Under the pieces are notes generated by a model. That model saw nothing but the letters and a program-made list of their open reading frames with translations. It had not been told where the DNA came from and searched no databases. Position numbers and translations under genes: made by a program. Of a stretch of 7,015 nucleotides of DNA, positions 1 through 6,623 are shown in pieces. The stretch is from Flavobacteriaceae bacterium TMED48 (lineage in GTDB: Bacteria; Bacteroidota; Bacteroidia; Flavobacteriales; Flavobacteriaceae). Numbering within the stretch: position 1 is the stretch's first letter; each line of letters begins with the position of its first letter. The stretch lies in contig NHDB01000033.1 of NCBI GenBank assembly GCA_002167945.1, forward strand, positions 18,155 to 25,169. The letters run 5' to 3'.

Positions 1-819
1 ATGGCGCGAAATATTGCTGTAACCAAACAAATTCCAGTTGCTTTTTTCTCTTTGGAAATGTCATCCATACAGTTGATTACCAGGTTGATCTCTTCTGAAA
101 CTGGTCTTTCATCTGAAAAATTACGTACAGGCAAATTAGCAGATCACGAATGGCAACAGCTCAATGTGAAAGTTACCGACTTAGAAAAAGCCCCTTTATT
201 TATAGACGACACCCCTTCTTTATCCATTTTTGATTTAAGAGCCAAAGCCCGTCGTTTGGCATCTCAACATGGGATCAAATTGATTGTGGTGGATTATCTC
301 CAATTGATGACTGCTGGTACATCCAATAAATCGGGTAACAGGGAACAGGAGATTTCCACGATATCTCGAAATTTAAAAGCCTTGGCCAAAGAATTGGACA
401 TCCCCGTAATTGCACTTTCACAGCTTTCCAGAGCAGTTGAAACTCGAGGAGGAACCAAAAGACCCATGCTTTCTGACTTACGTGAATCAGGAGCTATTGA
501 ACAGGATGCCGATATCGTTTCCTTTATCTACCGACCCGAATATTACAATATAGACGAGTGGGATGATGACGAACGCACCCCTTCACAAGGTCAAGCAGAG
601 TTTATCGTTGCCAAACACAGAAACGGTGGTTTGGATAATATTCGATTAAAGTTTATCGGTCATTTAGGAAAGTTTGAAGATTTAGACAATTTCGATTCTC
701 CCTTTGAGTTTCAGTCAAAAATGAATCCAAACGAAACAGCAATACACAATAGCAGCTTACAAGAGCCAGATGATGTTTTTGGAGGTGATTTAGACAGTGA
801 CGACGATGCTCCCTTTTAG
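1..819 (+). CDS. dnaB: Replicative DNA helicase DnaB, C-terminal part (5' end outside window)
   Basis: This is the RecA-like motor domain of the hexameric helicase that unwinds DNA at the replication fork. The visible part is 272 residues. The first ATG is an internal Met of the conserved SMARNIAV-like segment that follows Walker A, so the N-terminal domain and Walker A lie outside the window. Motifs seen, numbered from base 1, are FFSLEM with catalytic Glu19, Walker B IVVDYLQL with Asp98, the LSQLSRAVE motif around Gln141, the DLRESGAIEQDAD segment at 159-171, and KHRNGG with the likely arginine finger Arg207 at 205-210. After residue 230 comes a low-complexity tail ending in acidic residues and a terminal Pro-Phe, which resembles the C-terminal tip of SSB. 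The gene converges on the acetyltransferase gene, with one base between the stops. The identification is firm; the role of the tail is inference. Confidence 0.96.
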   Translation: MARNIAVTKQIPVAFFSLEMSSIQLITRLISSETGLSSEKLRTGKLADHEWQQLNVKVTDLEKAPLFIDDTPSLSIFDLRAKARRLASQHGIKLIVVDYLQLMTAGTSNKSGNREQEISTISRNLKALAKELDIPVIALSQLSRAVETRGGTKRPMLSDLRESGAIEQDADIVSFIYRPEYYNIDEWDDDERTPSQGQAEFIVAKHRNGGLDNIRLKFIGHLGKFEDLDNFDSPFEFQSKMNPNETAIHNSSLQEPDDVFGGDLDSDDDAPF

Positions 820-820
820 C

Positions 821-1348
821 TTAAAATTTTAGCTGCATCAAAATATCGGTCTGTGCATCTTGACCCAACTCAAACATGTGAGTACCAAAAGCATTAAGTC
901 CTTTTTCGGAATAAAACTCCAGGGCTCTGATATTGTGTTCCCAGACCCCTAGCCAGAGCTGTTCGTATCCCTTATCCTTTCCAATTTCAATAGCCTTGTT
1001 AAAAAGTTGACTGCCAAGCCCTTTCCCTTGATGTATTATTAGAATATAAAAGCGTTCTATTTCAAAGGCTTTCCCCTCCAAAACACTTTCCTTTTGCGCT
1101 TGATTAAAGTTCAATTTTAAATAGCCTACGACCTCCTTATCCAAATGAGCAAAATAAAAGAAACTGTCTTGGTTTTGCAGTTCGGTAGTGAGTTGTTCTA
1201 GATTGAGTTGTTTTTCAATATAGGCTTGCATATCCTCAGCCGTATTTTGTGCTTCAAAGGTCTCTTTAAAGGTTTGAATTGAAAGCCGATGAAGTTTATC
1301 AACCTCCTTTGGTCTTACGGTATGGATACTTAACGCCAAAGCTATCAA
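821..1348 (-). CDS. PaiA-like GNAT family N-acetyltransferase
   Basis: This GNAT-fold enzyme would transfer an acetyl group from acetyl-CoA to an amine. Acetyl-CoA binding motif A is visible at about 97-118, with the Q-G-K-G-L-G loop at 107-112. It is followed by LWLGVWEHNIRALEFYSEKG at 131-150, where Tyr146 is the likely general acid. Length (175 aa), the LSIQTF...AQN start, the GVWEHN block and the QTDILM end all recall Bacillus PaiA, a spermidine/spermine acetyltransferase. A polyamine or other small amine is therefore a reasonable but unproven substrate. No ATG is available near the start: the frame opens with TTG at 1348, a second TTG lies at 1339, and the next ATG is codon 40, inside the fold. 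The TTG at 1339 gives an N-terminus matching PaiA in length. An in-frame stop, that of the upstream hydrolase, lies two codons before 1348. It is the last gene of the prfB operon. Confidence 0.88.
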   Translation of the reverse strand: MIALALSIHTVRPKEVDKLHRLSIQTFKETFEAQNTAEDMQAYIEKQLNLEQLTTELQNQDSFFYFAHLDKEVVGYLKLNFNQAQKESVLEGKAFEIERFYILIIHQGKGLGSQLFNKAIEIGKDKGYEQLWLGVWEHNIRALEFYSEKGLNAFGTHMFELGQDAQTDILMQLKF

Positions 1349-1354
1349 TCTACT

Positions 1355-1972
1355 TTATAAGTTAATTCCCAGACTGCTAATGTCCGACGCTAATTGCTGA
1401 GGGTTTTCAAAGTGAATAGTTTGTATTCCCAAGGCCTGAGCCGCTTCGATATTGCGTTTGTTATCGTCGATAAAAAGAGAAACCTTGGGGTCTAAACGAT
1501 AGCGATCTAAGGTAATTTTATAAATATCCACAAAAGGTTTACGTGTTTTTTCGGTACCCGATACCACGATGCCTTCAAACCATTGTAAAAACTCAAACTT
1601 TTGCAAGGCAACGGGGAAAGTTTCTGCACTCCAATTTGTAAGCGCTACAACTCTGTAATCAGGATGGTCTACAAATTTCTTTAGAAGGGCGACAGTGTCT
1701 TCTATGGGTCCACCCAACATTTCTTCCCAACGACCGTAAAACATTTTAATCCACTTTTCATATTCAGGGAATAATTTAATGCGATCAGCCGTTGCTTGAG
1801 CTAGAGGATAGCCCGCATCTTGATTTTCATTCCAATCAAAGGTGCAAACTTCATCAAAAAACCACTGCATTTTTTTTCGATCCCCATCAAAAACATCCAG
1901 AAAAACGTATTCTGGATTCCAATCAATCAGTACTCCTCCGAGGTCGAATATGATGTTTTTTACTGTTTTCAT
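1355..1972 (-). CDS. HAD-superfamily hydrolase (subfamily IA, YihX/haloacid dehalogenase-like)
   Basis: This is a cytosolic HAD hydrolase of 205 aa, the usual length for a C1-cap member. All four motifs are visible. Motif I is IIFDLGGVL with nucleophile Asp10. Motif II is VVALTNWS with Thr112. Motif III is Lys145 in EKTRKP. Motif IV is SLFIDDNKRN with Asp169 and Asp170. The second acid of the usual DxD is replaced (D-L-G), as in many YihX-like and haloacid-dehalogenase-like proteins. The insert between motifs I and II (about 20-95) is the helical cap that selects the substrate. Phosphatase action on a sugar phosphate or similar metabolite is likely, but the substrate cannot be read from the sequence. 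The ATG at 1972 lies 11 nt after the prfB stop, and the TAA is 6 nt before the acetyltransferase start, so cotranscription with both is very likely. Confidence 0.93.
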   Translation of the reverse strand: MKTVKNIIFDLGGVLIDWNPEYVFLDVFDGDRKKMQWFFDEVCTFDWNENQDAGYPLAQATADRIKLFPEYEKWIKMFYGRWEEMLGGPIEDTVALLKKFVDHPDYRVVALTNWSAETFPVALQKFEFLQWFEGIVVSGTEKTRKPFVDIYKITLDRYRLDPKVSLFIDDNKRNIEAAQALGIQTIHFENPQQLASDISSLGINL

Positions 1973-1983
1973 TAGTTGTAAAA

Positions 1984-3091
1984 TTATAATTCTTTTTTTG
2001 TTTCTCCCTGCCCTACAGCCATTAAATAGGCTTTTAAAAAAGGATCGATTTGGCCGTTCATTACCGCATCTACATCGGTCGTTTCGTGCTTGGAGCGTAC
2101 ATCTTTTACCAATTTATATGGGTGCATCACATAATTTCTGATTTGTGATCCCCATTCTATTTTCTTTTTTGAAGCTTCTATTTTGTCACGAGCAGCCATT
2201 TTTTTCTGCAATTCGATCTCGTACATCTGTGAACGCAGCAATTGCATGGCTTTATTTTTGTTTTCGAGTTGTGAACGAGTCTCTGAATTTTCAATGATGA
2301 TTCCCGTAGGATGGTGTCGAAGTCGAACAGCCGTCTCTACTTTATTGACGTTTTGACCACCAGCACCGCTGGCACGCATGGTTTCCCATGTAAAATCTGC
2401 AGGGTTGATATCGATTTCAATACTTTCATCAACTAATGGGTAAACATATACAGAAGCAAAGGATGTATGTCGTTTTGCATTACTGTCAAAAGGTGAAATG
2501 CGTACTAGTCGATGGACTCCATTTTCTCCTTTCAGCCATCCAAAGGCATAGTTTCCTTCAATTTCTAGGGTTACGGTTTTGATGCCAGCAACATCTCCGG
2601 TTTGATGGTTGAGTTCTTTGATTTTAAATCCTTGTTTTTCTCCCCACATTAAATACATTCGCATCAGCATGGCAGCCCAATCGCAACTTTCTGTACCTCC
2701 GGCACCAGCTGTGATTTGCAGTACAGCACTGAGGTCGTCACCTTCTTCAGAAAGCATGTTACGGAATTCCACATCCTCTAGACGAGTCAATAGACTTTGG
2801 TAATGCGCCGTTACCTCTTCAGTATCGGCATCCCCACTTTTTTCAAACTCCATTAAAACTTCTAGATCATCAGTTCCTTGCTTGATAAATTCGTAGTCAG
2901 TTACCCATTTTTTAAGACTCCGCATTTGCTTAATGTGCAATTCGGCTTTTTTTGGGTCATCCCAAAAGTTAGGAGCAAGGGTTTTCTCTTCTTGGTTTTG
3001 GATTTCGATCTGCTTAGCATTAATGTCAAAGATACCGCCTTAAGGCACCCAGGCGTTCCATTAAATCTTTATACTCCTCGTTGCTGATCAT
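1984..3091 (-). CDS. prfB: Peptide chain release factor 2, expressed by programmed +1 frameshift
   Basis: RF2 ends translation at UGA and UAA codons by recognising the stop in the ribosomal A site and triggering peptidyl-tRNA hydrolysis. The gene is in two frames. ATG at 3091 opens 21 codons ending ...LRRYL at CTT, followed by in-frame TGA (3028-3026). Skipping T3028 continues at GAC (3027-3025) for 347 more residues to TAA at 1984. The product is 368 aa, the normal RF2 size. In full-protein numbering, the stop-recognition tripeptide SPF is at 199-201 and the catalytic GGQ at 244-246, inside [12 protein letters not shown]. The residue matching E. coli Thr246 is Ala240, as in most bacteria. 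Helical domain 1 fills roughly the first 100 residues. An uncorrected ORF appears to begin at a TTG (2940), but that codon is an internal leucine. The gene heads the operon with the HAD hydrolase and the acetyltransferase. Confidence 0.97.
3025..3040 (-). promoter_or_regulatory. RF2 programmed +1 frameshift site
   Basis: On the minus strand the sequence reads AGGCGGTATCTTTGAC. It has a Shine-Dalgarno-like AGGCGG three bases before the CTT slippery codon, then TGA and C. It differs from the E. coli site (AGGGGGTATCTTTGAC) at one base. In the known mechanism, scarce RF2 makes the ribosome pause at UGA, the CUU-decoding tRNA slips forward one base, and full-length RF2 is made. This gives negative feedback on RF2 level. 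The zero-frame product without the slip would be a 21-residue peptide. The slip restores a perfectly conserved RF2 reading frame, so this is not a sequencing error. Confidence 0.96.
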
Positions 3092-3105
3092 TCGTATTAT
3101 TTCCA

Positions 3106-3113
3106 CAAAAATA
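3106..3113 (-). promoter_or_regulatory. Candidate Bacteroidota -7 promoter element for the prfB operon
   Basis: On the minus strand this reads TATTTTTG, an exact match to the TAnnTTTG -7 consensus known in Bacteroidota. It lies 14 bases upstream of the prfB ATG, so transcription would start within about ten bases of the start codon and leave a very short leader. No clear TTG -33 element is found at the expected distance. Such A/T-rich octamers occur by chance, so the call is tentative. Confidence 0.4.
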
Positions 3114-3138
3114 GTAGAATATTAGTCTTGTGCTACTG

Positions 3139-3163
3139 AAATAAAATGAAAAAATAAAATGAA
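3139..3163. repeat. Two-copy direct repeat, 12 bp with 13-bp period
   Basis: AAATAAAATGAA occurs at 3139-3150 and again, identically, at 3152-3163, in the divergent region between prfB and the lipoprotein gene. The sequence is very A-rich, so this may be simple-sequence expansion and not a protein-binding site. The rest of 3092-3221 shows no coding sequence and no convincing hairpin. A TATTTTTA at 3177-3184 (one mismatch from the -7 consensus) could serve the lipoprotein gene. Confidence 0.6.
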
Positions 3164-3221
3164 CAACTGATTCCAATATTTTTATTATGTCTAAATGTAT
3201 CTAACTTACAACCCAAATCAA

Positions 3222-3974
3222 ATGTTTACGAAATTAACCTACGTACTAGCCCTTTGCTTAATCTTGTCCAGCTGTGGGCAGAACTCCAAAAAAGAACAAC
3301 CCTCTAACAAAGAAAAAACAACGGAAAAGTCTTTGTTAGCAACTGAAGTTGGAATTCAGAATTTTGCGGTAATATGGAAATGGGCCACTAACAATGTTGA
3401 TCTCGTTAATGATAATGTGGTAACAATATCCAAAGAATTCAATAATCTTTGGAGCAAGGGTGTTATTGAAAATGCTTATTACAGCAGCAATGCTAAACAT
3501 GATAAGTTTGAATACTTTCCAAACATCTCATTTTTTATCAAAGCCAAATCAGTTGAGGATGTTAAAACAAAACTCAATGAACTCACTGTAGTTAAAAAAG
3601 GCATTGCCTTTTATCAAATTTTCCATGTTGGGCATTTATGGCTTGACAGAAAGCACAATACCATTGATGAAAAAGGGTTGAAAAAATCTTATGTGACAGT
3701 ACGGAAAACTGAAAAGAAGCCTACAGAAGCTCTTGTAAAGAAACAGACCGATAAAATAATAAAATTATGGAATGCTGGAAAAATTGAAAATGTATATTTT
3801 GATATACAAGGCACTCAAACTGAAAGCAACAAAGAAGATTTTGTTTTTTATGCCAATGCAAATACCGAGGAAGAGGCAAGAGCTTTGTGTGAGTCTCTGC
3901 CTTTTTTTAAGGAGCAAATTACGTCCTTTAATCTTTTTGATGTAGGCACTTTTTGGCTCGGTATATACAATTAG
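3222..3974 (+). CDS. Lipoprotein with a duplicated ferredoxin-like domain, function unknown
   Basis: The predicted product is an exported lipoprotein of 250 aa. It opens with a short basic N-terminus, a hydrophobic stretch and the lipobox LSSC, with the lipidated Cys at residue 18 and a K/E/S-rich linker to about 42. The start was placed at ATG 3222 because it gives a standard signal peptide; an in-frame ATG at 3195 would add nine polar residues before it. The mature part is two tandem copies of one domain (about 48-143 and 157-250). Each has the pattern LWxxGxIENxY, then F-F/Y-x-x-A, a helix rich in E, and a final F-x-VGxxWL. The pattern recalls the muconolactone-isomerase/YciI-like dimeric alpha-beta barrel fold, which two fused copies could complete within one chain. 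No catalytic residue can be assigned, and the export signal argues against a cytosolic catabolic enzyme. It is transcribed divergently from prfB and is followed by a 209-bp gap, so probably monocistronic. Confidence 0.85.
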   Translation: MFTKLTYVLALCLILSSCGQNSKKEQPSNKEKTTEKSLLATEVGIQNFAVIWKWATNNVDLVNDNVVTISKEFNNLWSKGVIENAYYSSNAKHDKFEYFPNISFFIKAKSVEDVKTKLNELTVVKKGIAFYQIFHVGHLWLDRKHNTIDEKGLKKSYVTVRKTEKKPTEALVKKQTDKIIKLWNAGKIENVYFDIQGTQTESNKEDFVFYANANTEEEARALCESLPFFKEQITSFNLFDVGTFWLGIYN

Positions 3975-4183
3975 GAGAAATAATAAACTCTTGACTTAGA
4001 AACGCTTTTGATGGTGTATACTAGCTCTCAATAAATATGGAACTCAAACCCTATCATGACAAACATTCATTCGTTTATCAGTATGGATAAATTCTTGTTA
4101 TACTCTCGTTAATAAGTTTAAATGCCTACTCCTAAAGGTCTTAAAAGTTTTTACTAGTTTTAGATTAACTAATACAAGGCATT
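3975..4183. other. Intergenic region upstream of the metalloprotease gene
   Basis: This 209-bp A/T-rich stretch holds no credible ORF, RNA gene or strong hairpin. The best promoter candidate for the downstream gene is TAGTTTTA at 4155-4162, five of six specified bases of the Bacteroidota -7 consensus and 21 bases before the ATG. No matching TTG is seen at -33. No clear terminator for the upstream lipoprotein gene is visible. Confidence 0.4.
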
Positions 4184-6619
4184 ATGAACAGGTTTTACAG
4201 TCTGATATTGAGTTTGATGATGATGGTTTTTAGCGTTCAGGCTCAATCCAAAAAGGGTAAAAACAACCCAAAACAAAAAATCTCCATTACCGAGCAAGCA
4301 AGTCCCTATATGGGTTTTTTTGATTTTTACTATCACGATTCAAGCGATAAGGTTTATCTTAAAGTTCCTAAAAGTGAACAGCAATTTTTATATGTTAATA
4401 GTTTAAGTCAAGGGATAGGGAATAACGATATTGGTCTGGACCGTGGGCAATTGGGCAATGAACGTATAGTGTATTTTTCCAAAGCGGGCGATAAACTTTT
4501 ACTCATTCAACCGAATTTGCGTTATCGTTCCACTTCAGACAACCCCTTAGAAAAGCGATCCATCAAGGAAGCCTTTGCCAAATCCGTTTTATTTGGCTTT
4601 CCTATAGTAGAAACTTTAGAAGGTGCTTATATAATCGATTTGACTCCATTTTTGCTTCAGGATACTCATGGAGTTTCCAAACGCCTTAAGCAACTTAAAG
4701 AGGGAGCTTATAAAATAGACAAAAGCCGTTCTGCGGTTTATCTCGATCGAACCAGAGCCTTTCCAAAAAATATAGAGTTGGATATGATGCTGACTTATAC
4801 GGGTGAAAGTACAGGCAATATGCTGCGTTCTGTAACTCCTACACCCGATGCGGTAACCGTGCATCAACACCATTCTTTTGTTGCGCTTCCGTATAGCGAT
4901 TATAGTTCACGAGCTTTTGATCCTCGTGCAGGAGTCAATGCAATGACCTATTACGATTACACTACTCCAGTCAGTACTTCTACAAAAAAACAAGTGATTT
5001 ATCGCCATCGACTGGAAAAGAAAGACCCTACTGCAGCAGTTTCTGAGGCTGTAGAGCCTATCATTTATTATTTAGACAACGGAACTCCGGAACCCGTTCG
5101 CTCTGCCTTGTTAGAAGGGGGTGTGTGGTGGAATCAAGCCTTTGAAAGTATTGGATTTAAAGATGCATTTCAAGTTAAAATACTTCCTGATGATGCAGAT
5201 CCTTTAGACGTACGCTATAATGTCATTCAATGGATTCATCGTTCAACTCGAGGATGGAGTTACGGCTCCAGTGTAGCGGATCCCAGAACAGGAGAAATCA
5301 TCAAAGGTCATGTGAGTTTGGGAAGCCTTCGTATACGTCAAGATTTTATGATTGCCTTGGGCTTAACAGAGGCTCCTTTCGCAGCAGGTGATGATAAAAG
5401 CGATCAAGCTTTGGAGTTAGCACTCGCACGTATTCGTCAACTCTCCGCCCACGAAATAGGGCATACTTTAGGTTTCGCACATAATTTTGCAGCCAGTGCC
5501 AAGGAGCGGTCTTCGGTTATGGATTATCCACACCCTTATCTCAATATTAAGGACGGTAAGATTGATTATTCAGAAGCTTATGAAACATCAATTGGTTCTT
5601 GGGATAAAATCAGTGTTGCATACGCTTACAGTGACTTTCCAGAAGGAACAAATGAAACGGAGGCACTGAATCAATTGCTGGAAAAAAGCACTCGTGAGGG
5701 CCACAGATTTATCAGTGATTGGGATGCACGACCCACAGGAGGTGCTCATCCTTTGGCTCATTTATGGGACAACGGCAGTTCTGCTTATGAAGAACTGAGT
5801 AAATTGATGCAAATACGCACTTTGGCTTTGAGACACTTGTCTTTGGATCATCTGAGAAGGGGAGAGCCTTACAGCACCTTGGAAGATCGTATGGTACCCA
5901 TGTACCTTTTACACCGATATCAAGTAGAGGCAGTAGTTAAACTAATCGGTGGAGTGGATTACGATTATGGGGTTAAGGGCCCAGTTGTATACAATACGAA
6001 AACAGTTGACGCAACAACTCAGCGCAATGCGCTAAAAGCATTTGTCAGCACCCTAGCTCCAGAAGCCTTAAAAATACCCAAGCATTTGAGGTCATTGATC
6101 CCTCCCAGGTCCTTTTCCAACCCAAGGACGAGAGAAAACTTTCTTTCCCAAAGTGGGGTAGCATTTGATTATTTAGGAGTGGCGAACAGCTTGAGTAATG
6201 CTTTATTAGGAATCTTACTCCATCCAGAACGCGCTAATCGTTTGGTTGCCCAATACGGTTTTGATACCAATCAGTTGGGTTTAAAAGAAACTTTAAATGA
6301 CTTGACCACTTCCTTGTTTAAGGTACGATATCGAGAACCCCATGAACAACAATTAAATGATATCGTCAAAGCCAATTTGCTAAAACAAATGATGCATTTG
6401 GGGCAGCATCCTAATGCCAGTGCCATAGTCAAAGCATTGGTACACGAGCAATTGGTAAGTTTAGATCAATGGTTAGCAGGACAAGACGATGTGGGGTTTG
6501 GAGAAGTTTACCGTATGGAAATCGATAATTATTTTGATAATCCGGAAGACTTTGTTTCTCCAGTATCCAAACGTTTACCAGACGGTTCTCCTATCGGTTC
6601 GTTTTCTTGTGATGAATAA
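4184..6619 (+). CDS. Secreted zinc-dependent metalloprotease (DUF5118/DUF5117/DUF4953 type)
   Basis: This is a large exported protein of 811 aa, a usual size for this Bacteroidota family. A Sec signal peptide covers about residues 1-20 (MNRF, then a hydrophobic stretch, then VQAQ), with probable cleavage after Ala20. It lacks a lipobox Cys. The N-terminal and middle regions (about 35-400) match the family's beta-rich domains, including the YDYTTPVST stretch and the YYLDNGTPEPVRSALLEGG..WWNQAFE block at 295-320. The zincin active site is HEIGHTLGFAH, with zinc ligands His423, His427 and His433 and catalytic Glu424. It is followed by a Met-turn-like SSVMDYP with Met446. The C-terminal region is helical and ends in the family-like LPDGSPIG. 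No Por-type (T9SS) sorting domain is apparent, so a periplasmic or outer-membrane-associated location is more likely than T9SS secretion. The natural substrate is unknown. All active-site residues are present. The ATG at 4184 directly precedes the signal peptide. The threonine aldolase gene follows within a few bases. Confidence 0.92.
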   Translation: MNRFYSLILSLMMMVFSVQAQSKKGKNNPKQKISITEQASPYMGFFDFYYHDSSDKVYLKVPKSEQQFLYVNSLSQGIGNNDIGLDRGQLGNERIVYFSKAGDKLLLIQPNLRYRSTSDNPLEKRSIKEAFAKSVLFGFPIVETLEGAYIIDLTPFLLQDTHGVSKRLKQLKEGAYKIDKSRSAVYLDRTRAFPKNIELDMMLTYTGESTGNMLRSVTPTPDAVTVHQHHSFVALPYSDYSSRAFDPRAGVNAMTYYDYTTPVSTSTKKQVIYRHRLEKKDPTAAVSEAVEPIIYYLDNGTPEPVRSALLEGGVWWNQAFESIGFKDAFQVKILPDDADPLDVRYNVIQWIHRSTRGWSYGSSVADPRTGEIIKGHVSLGSLRIRQDFMIALGLTEAPFAAGDDKSDQALELALARIRQLSAHEIGHTLGFAHNFAASAKERSSVMDYPHPYLNIKDGKIDYSEAYETSIGSWDKISVAYAYSDFPEGTNETEALNQLLEKSTREGHRFISDWDARPTGGAHPLAHLWDNGSSAYEELSKLMQIRTLALRHLSLDHLRRGEPYSTLEDRMVPMYLLHRYQVEAVVKLIGGVDYDYGVKGPVVYNTKTVDATTQRNALKAFVSTLAPEALKIPKHLRSLIPPRSFSNPRTRENFLSQSGVAFDYLGVANSLSNALLGILLHPERANRLVAQYGFDTNQLGLKETLNDLTTSLFKVRYREPHEQQLNDIVKANLLKQMMHLGQHPNASAIVKALVHEQLVSLDQWLAGQDDVGFGEVYRMEIDNYFDNPEDFVSPVSKRLPDGSPIGSFSCDE

Positions 6620-6623
6620 AACT

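Noticed and set aside
1..3. ATG at base 1 as the real start of dnaB
   Set aside because: It falls after the expected Walker A region inside a conserved helicase segment, so it is an internal methionine at the window edge.
1842..2141. Plus-strand ORF of 99 codons
   Set aside because: It lies antisense across the hydrolase start and the prfB end, which are both firmly coding; its product has no recognisable motif.
1984..2940. prfB as a shorter 318-residue protein starting at TTG 2940, or as a frameshifted pseudogene
   Set aside because: The upstream 21 codons plus the canonical CTT-TGA-C recoding site restore normal RF2 length and N-terminal sequence; the TTG is an internal leucine.
2609..3087. 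Plus-strand ORFs at 2609-2803 and 2878-3087
   Set aside because: Both are antisense shadows of prfB, the second covering the recoding site; compositions are biased and no motif is seen.
3195..3221. Lipoprotein start at ATG 3195
   Set aside because: It adds nine polar residues before an otherwise standard lipoprotein signal peptide beginning at ATG 3222. It cannot be fully excluded.
3991..4022. TTGACT and TATACT as a sigma-70-like promoter
   Set aside because: The 20-base spacing is too wide for the E. coli type, that consensus is not the usual one in Bacteroidota, and it lies 160 bases before the next gene.
4616..4873. Minus-strand ORF of 85 codons
   Set aside because: It is antisense to the conserved body of the metalloprotease, with no family-like features.
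5487..5669. Plus-strand ORF of 60 codons in another frame
   Set aside because: It is an out-of-frame shadow within the metalloprotease just after the zinc site.
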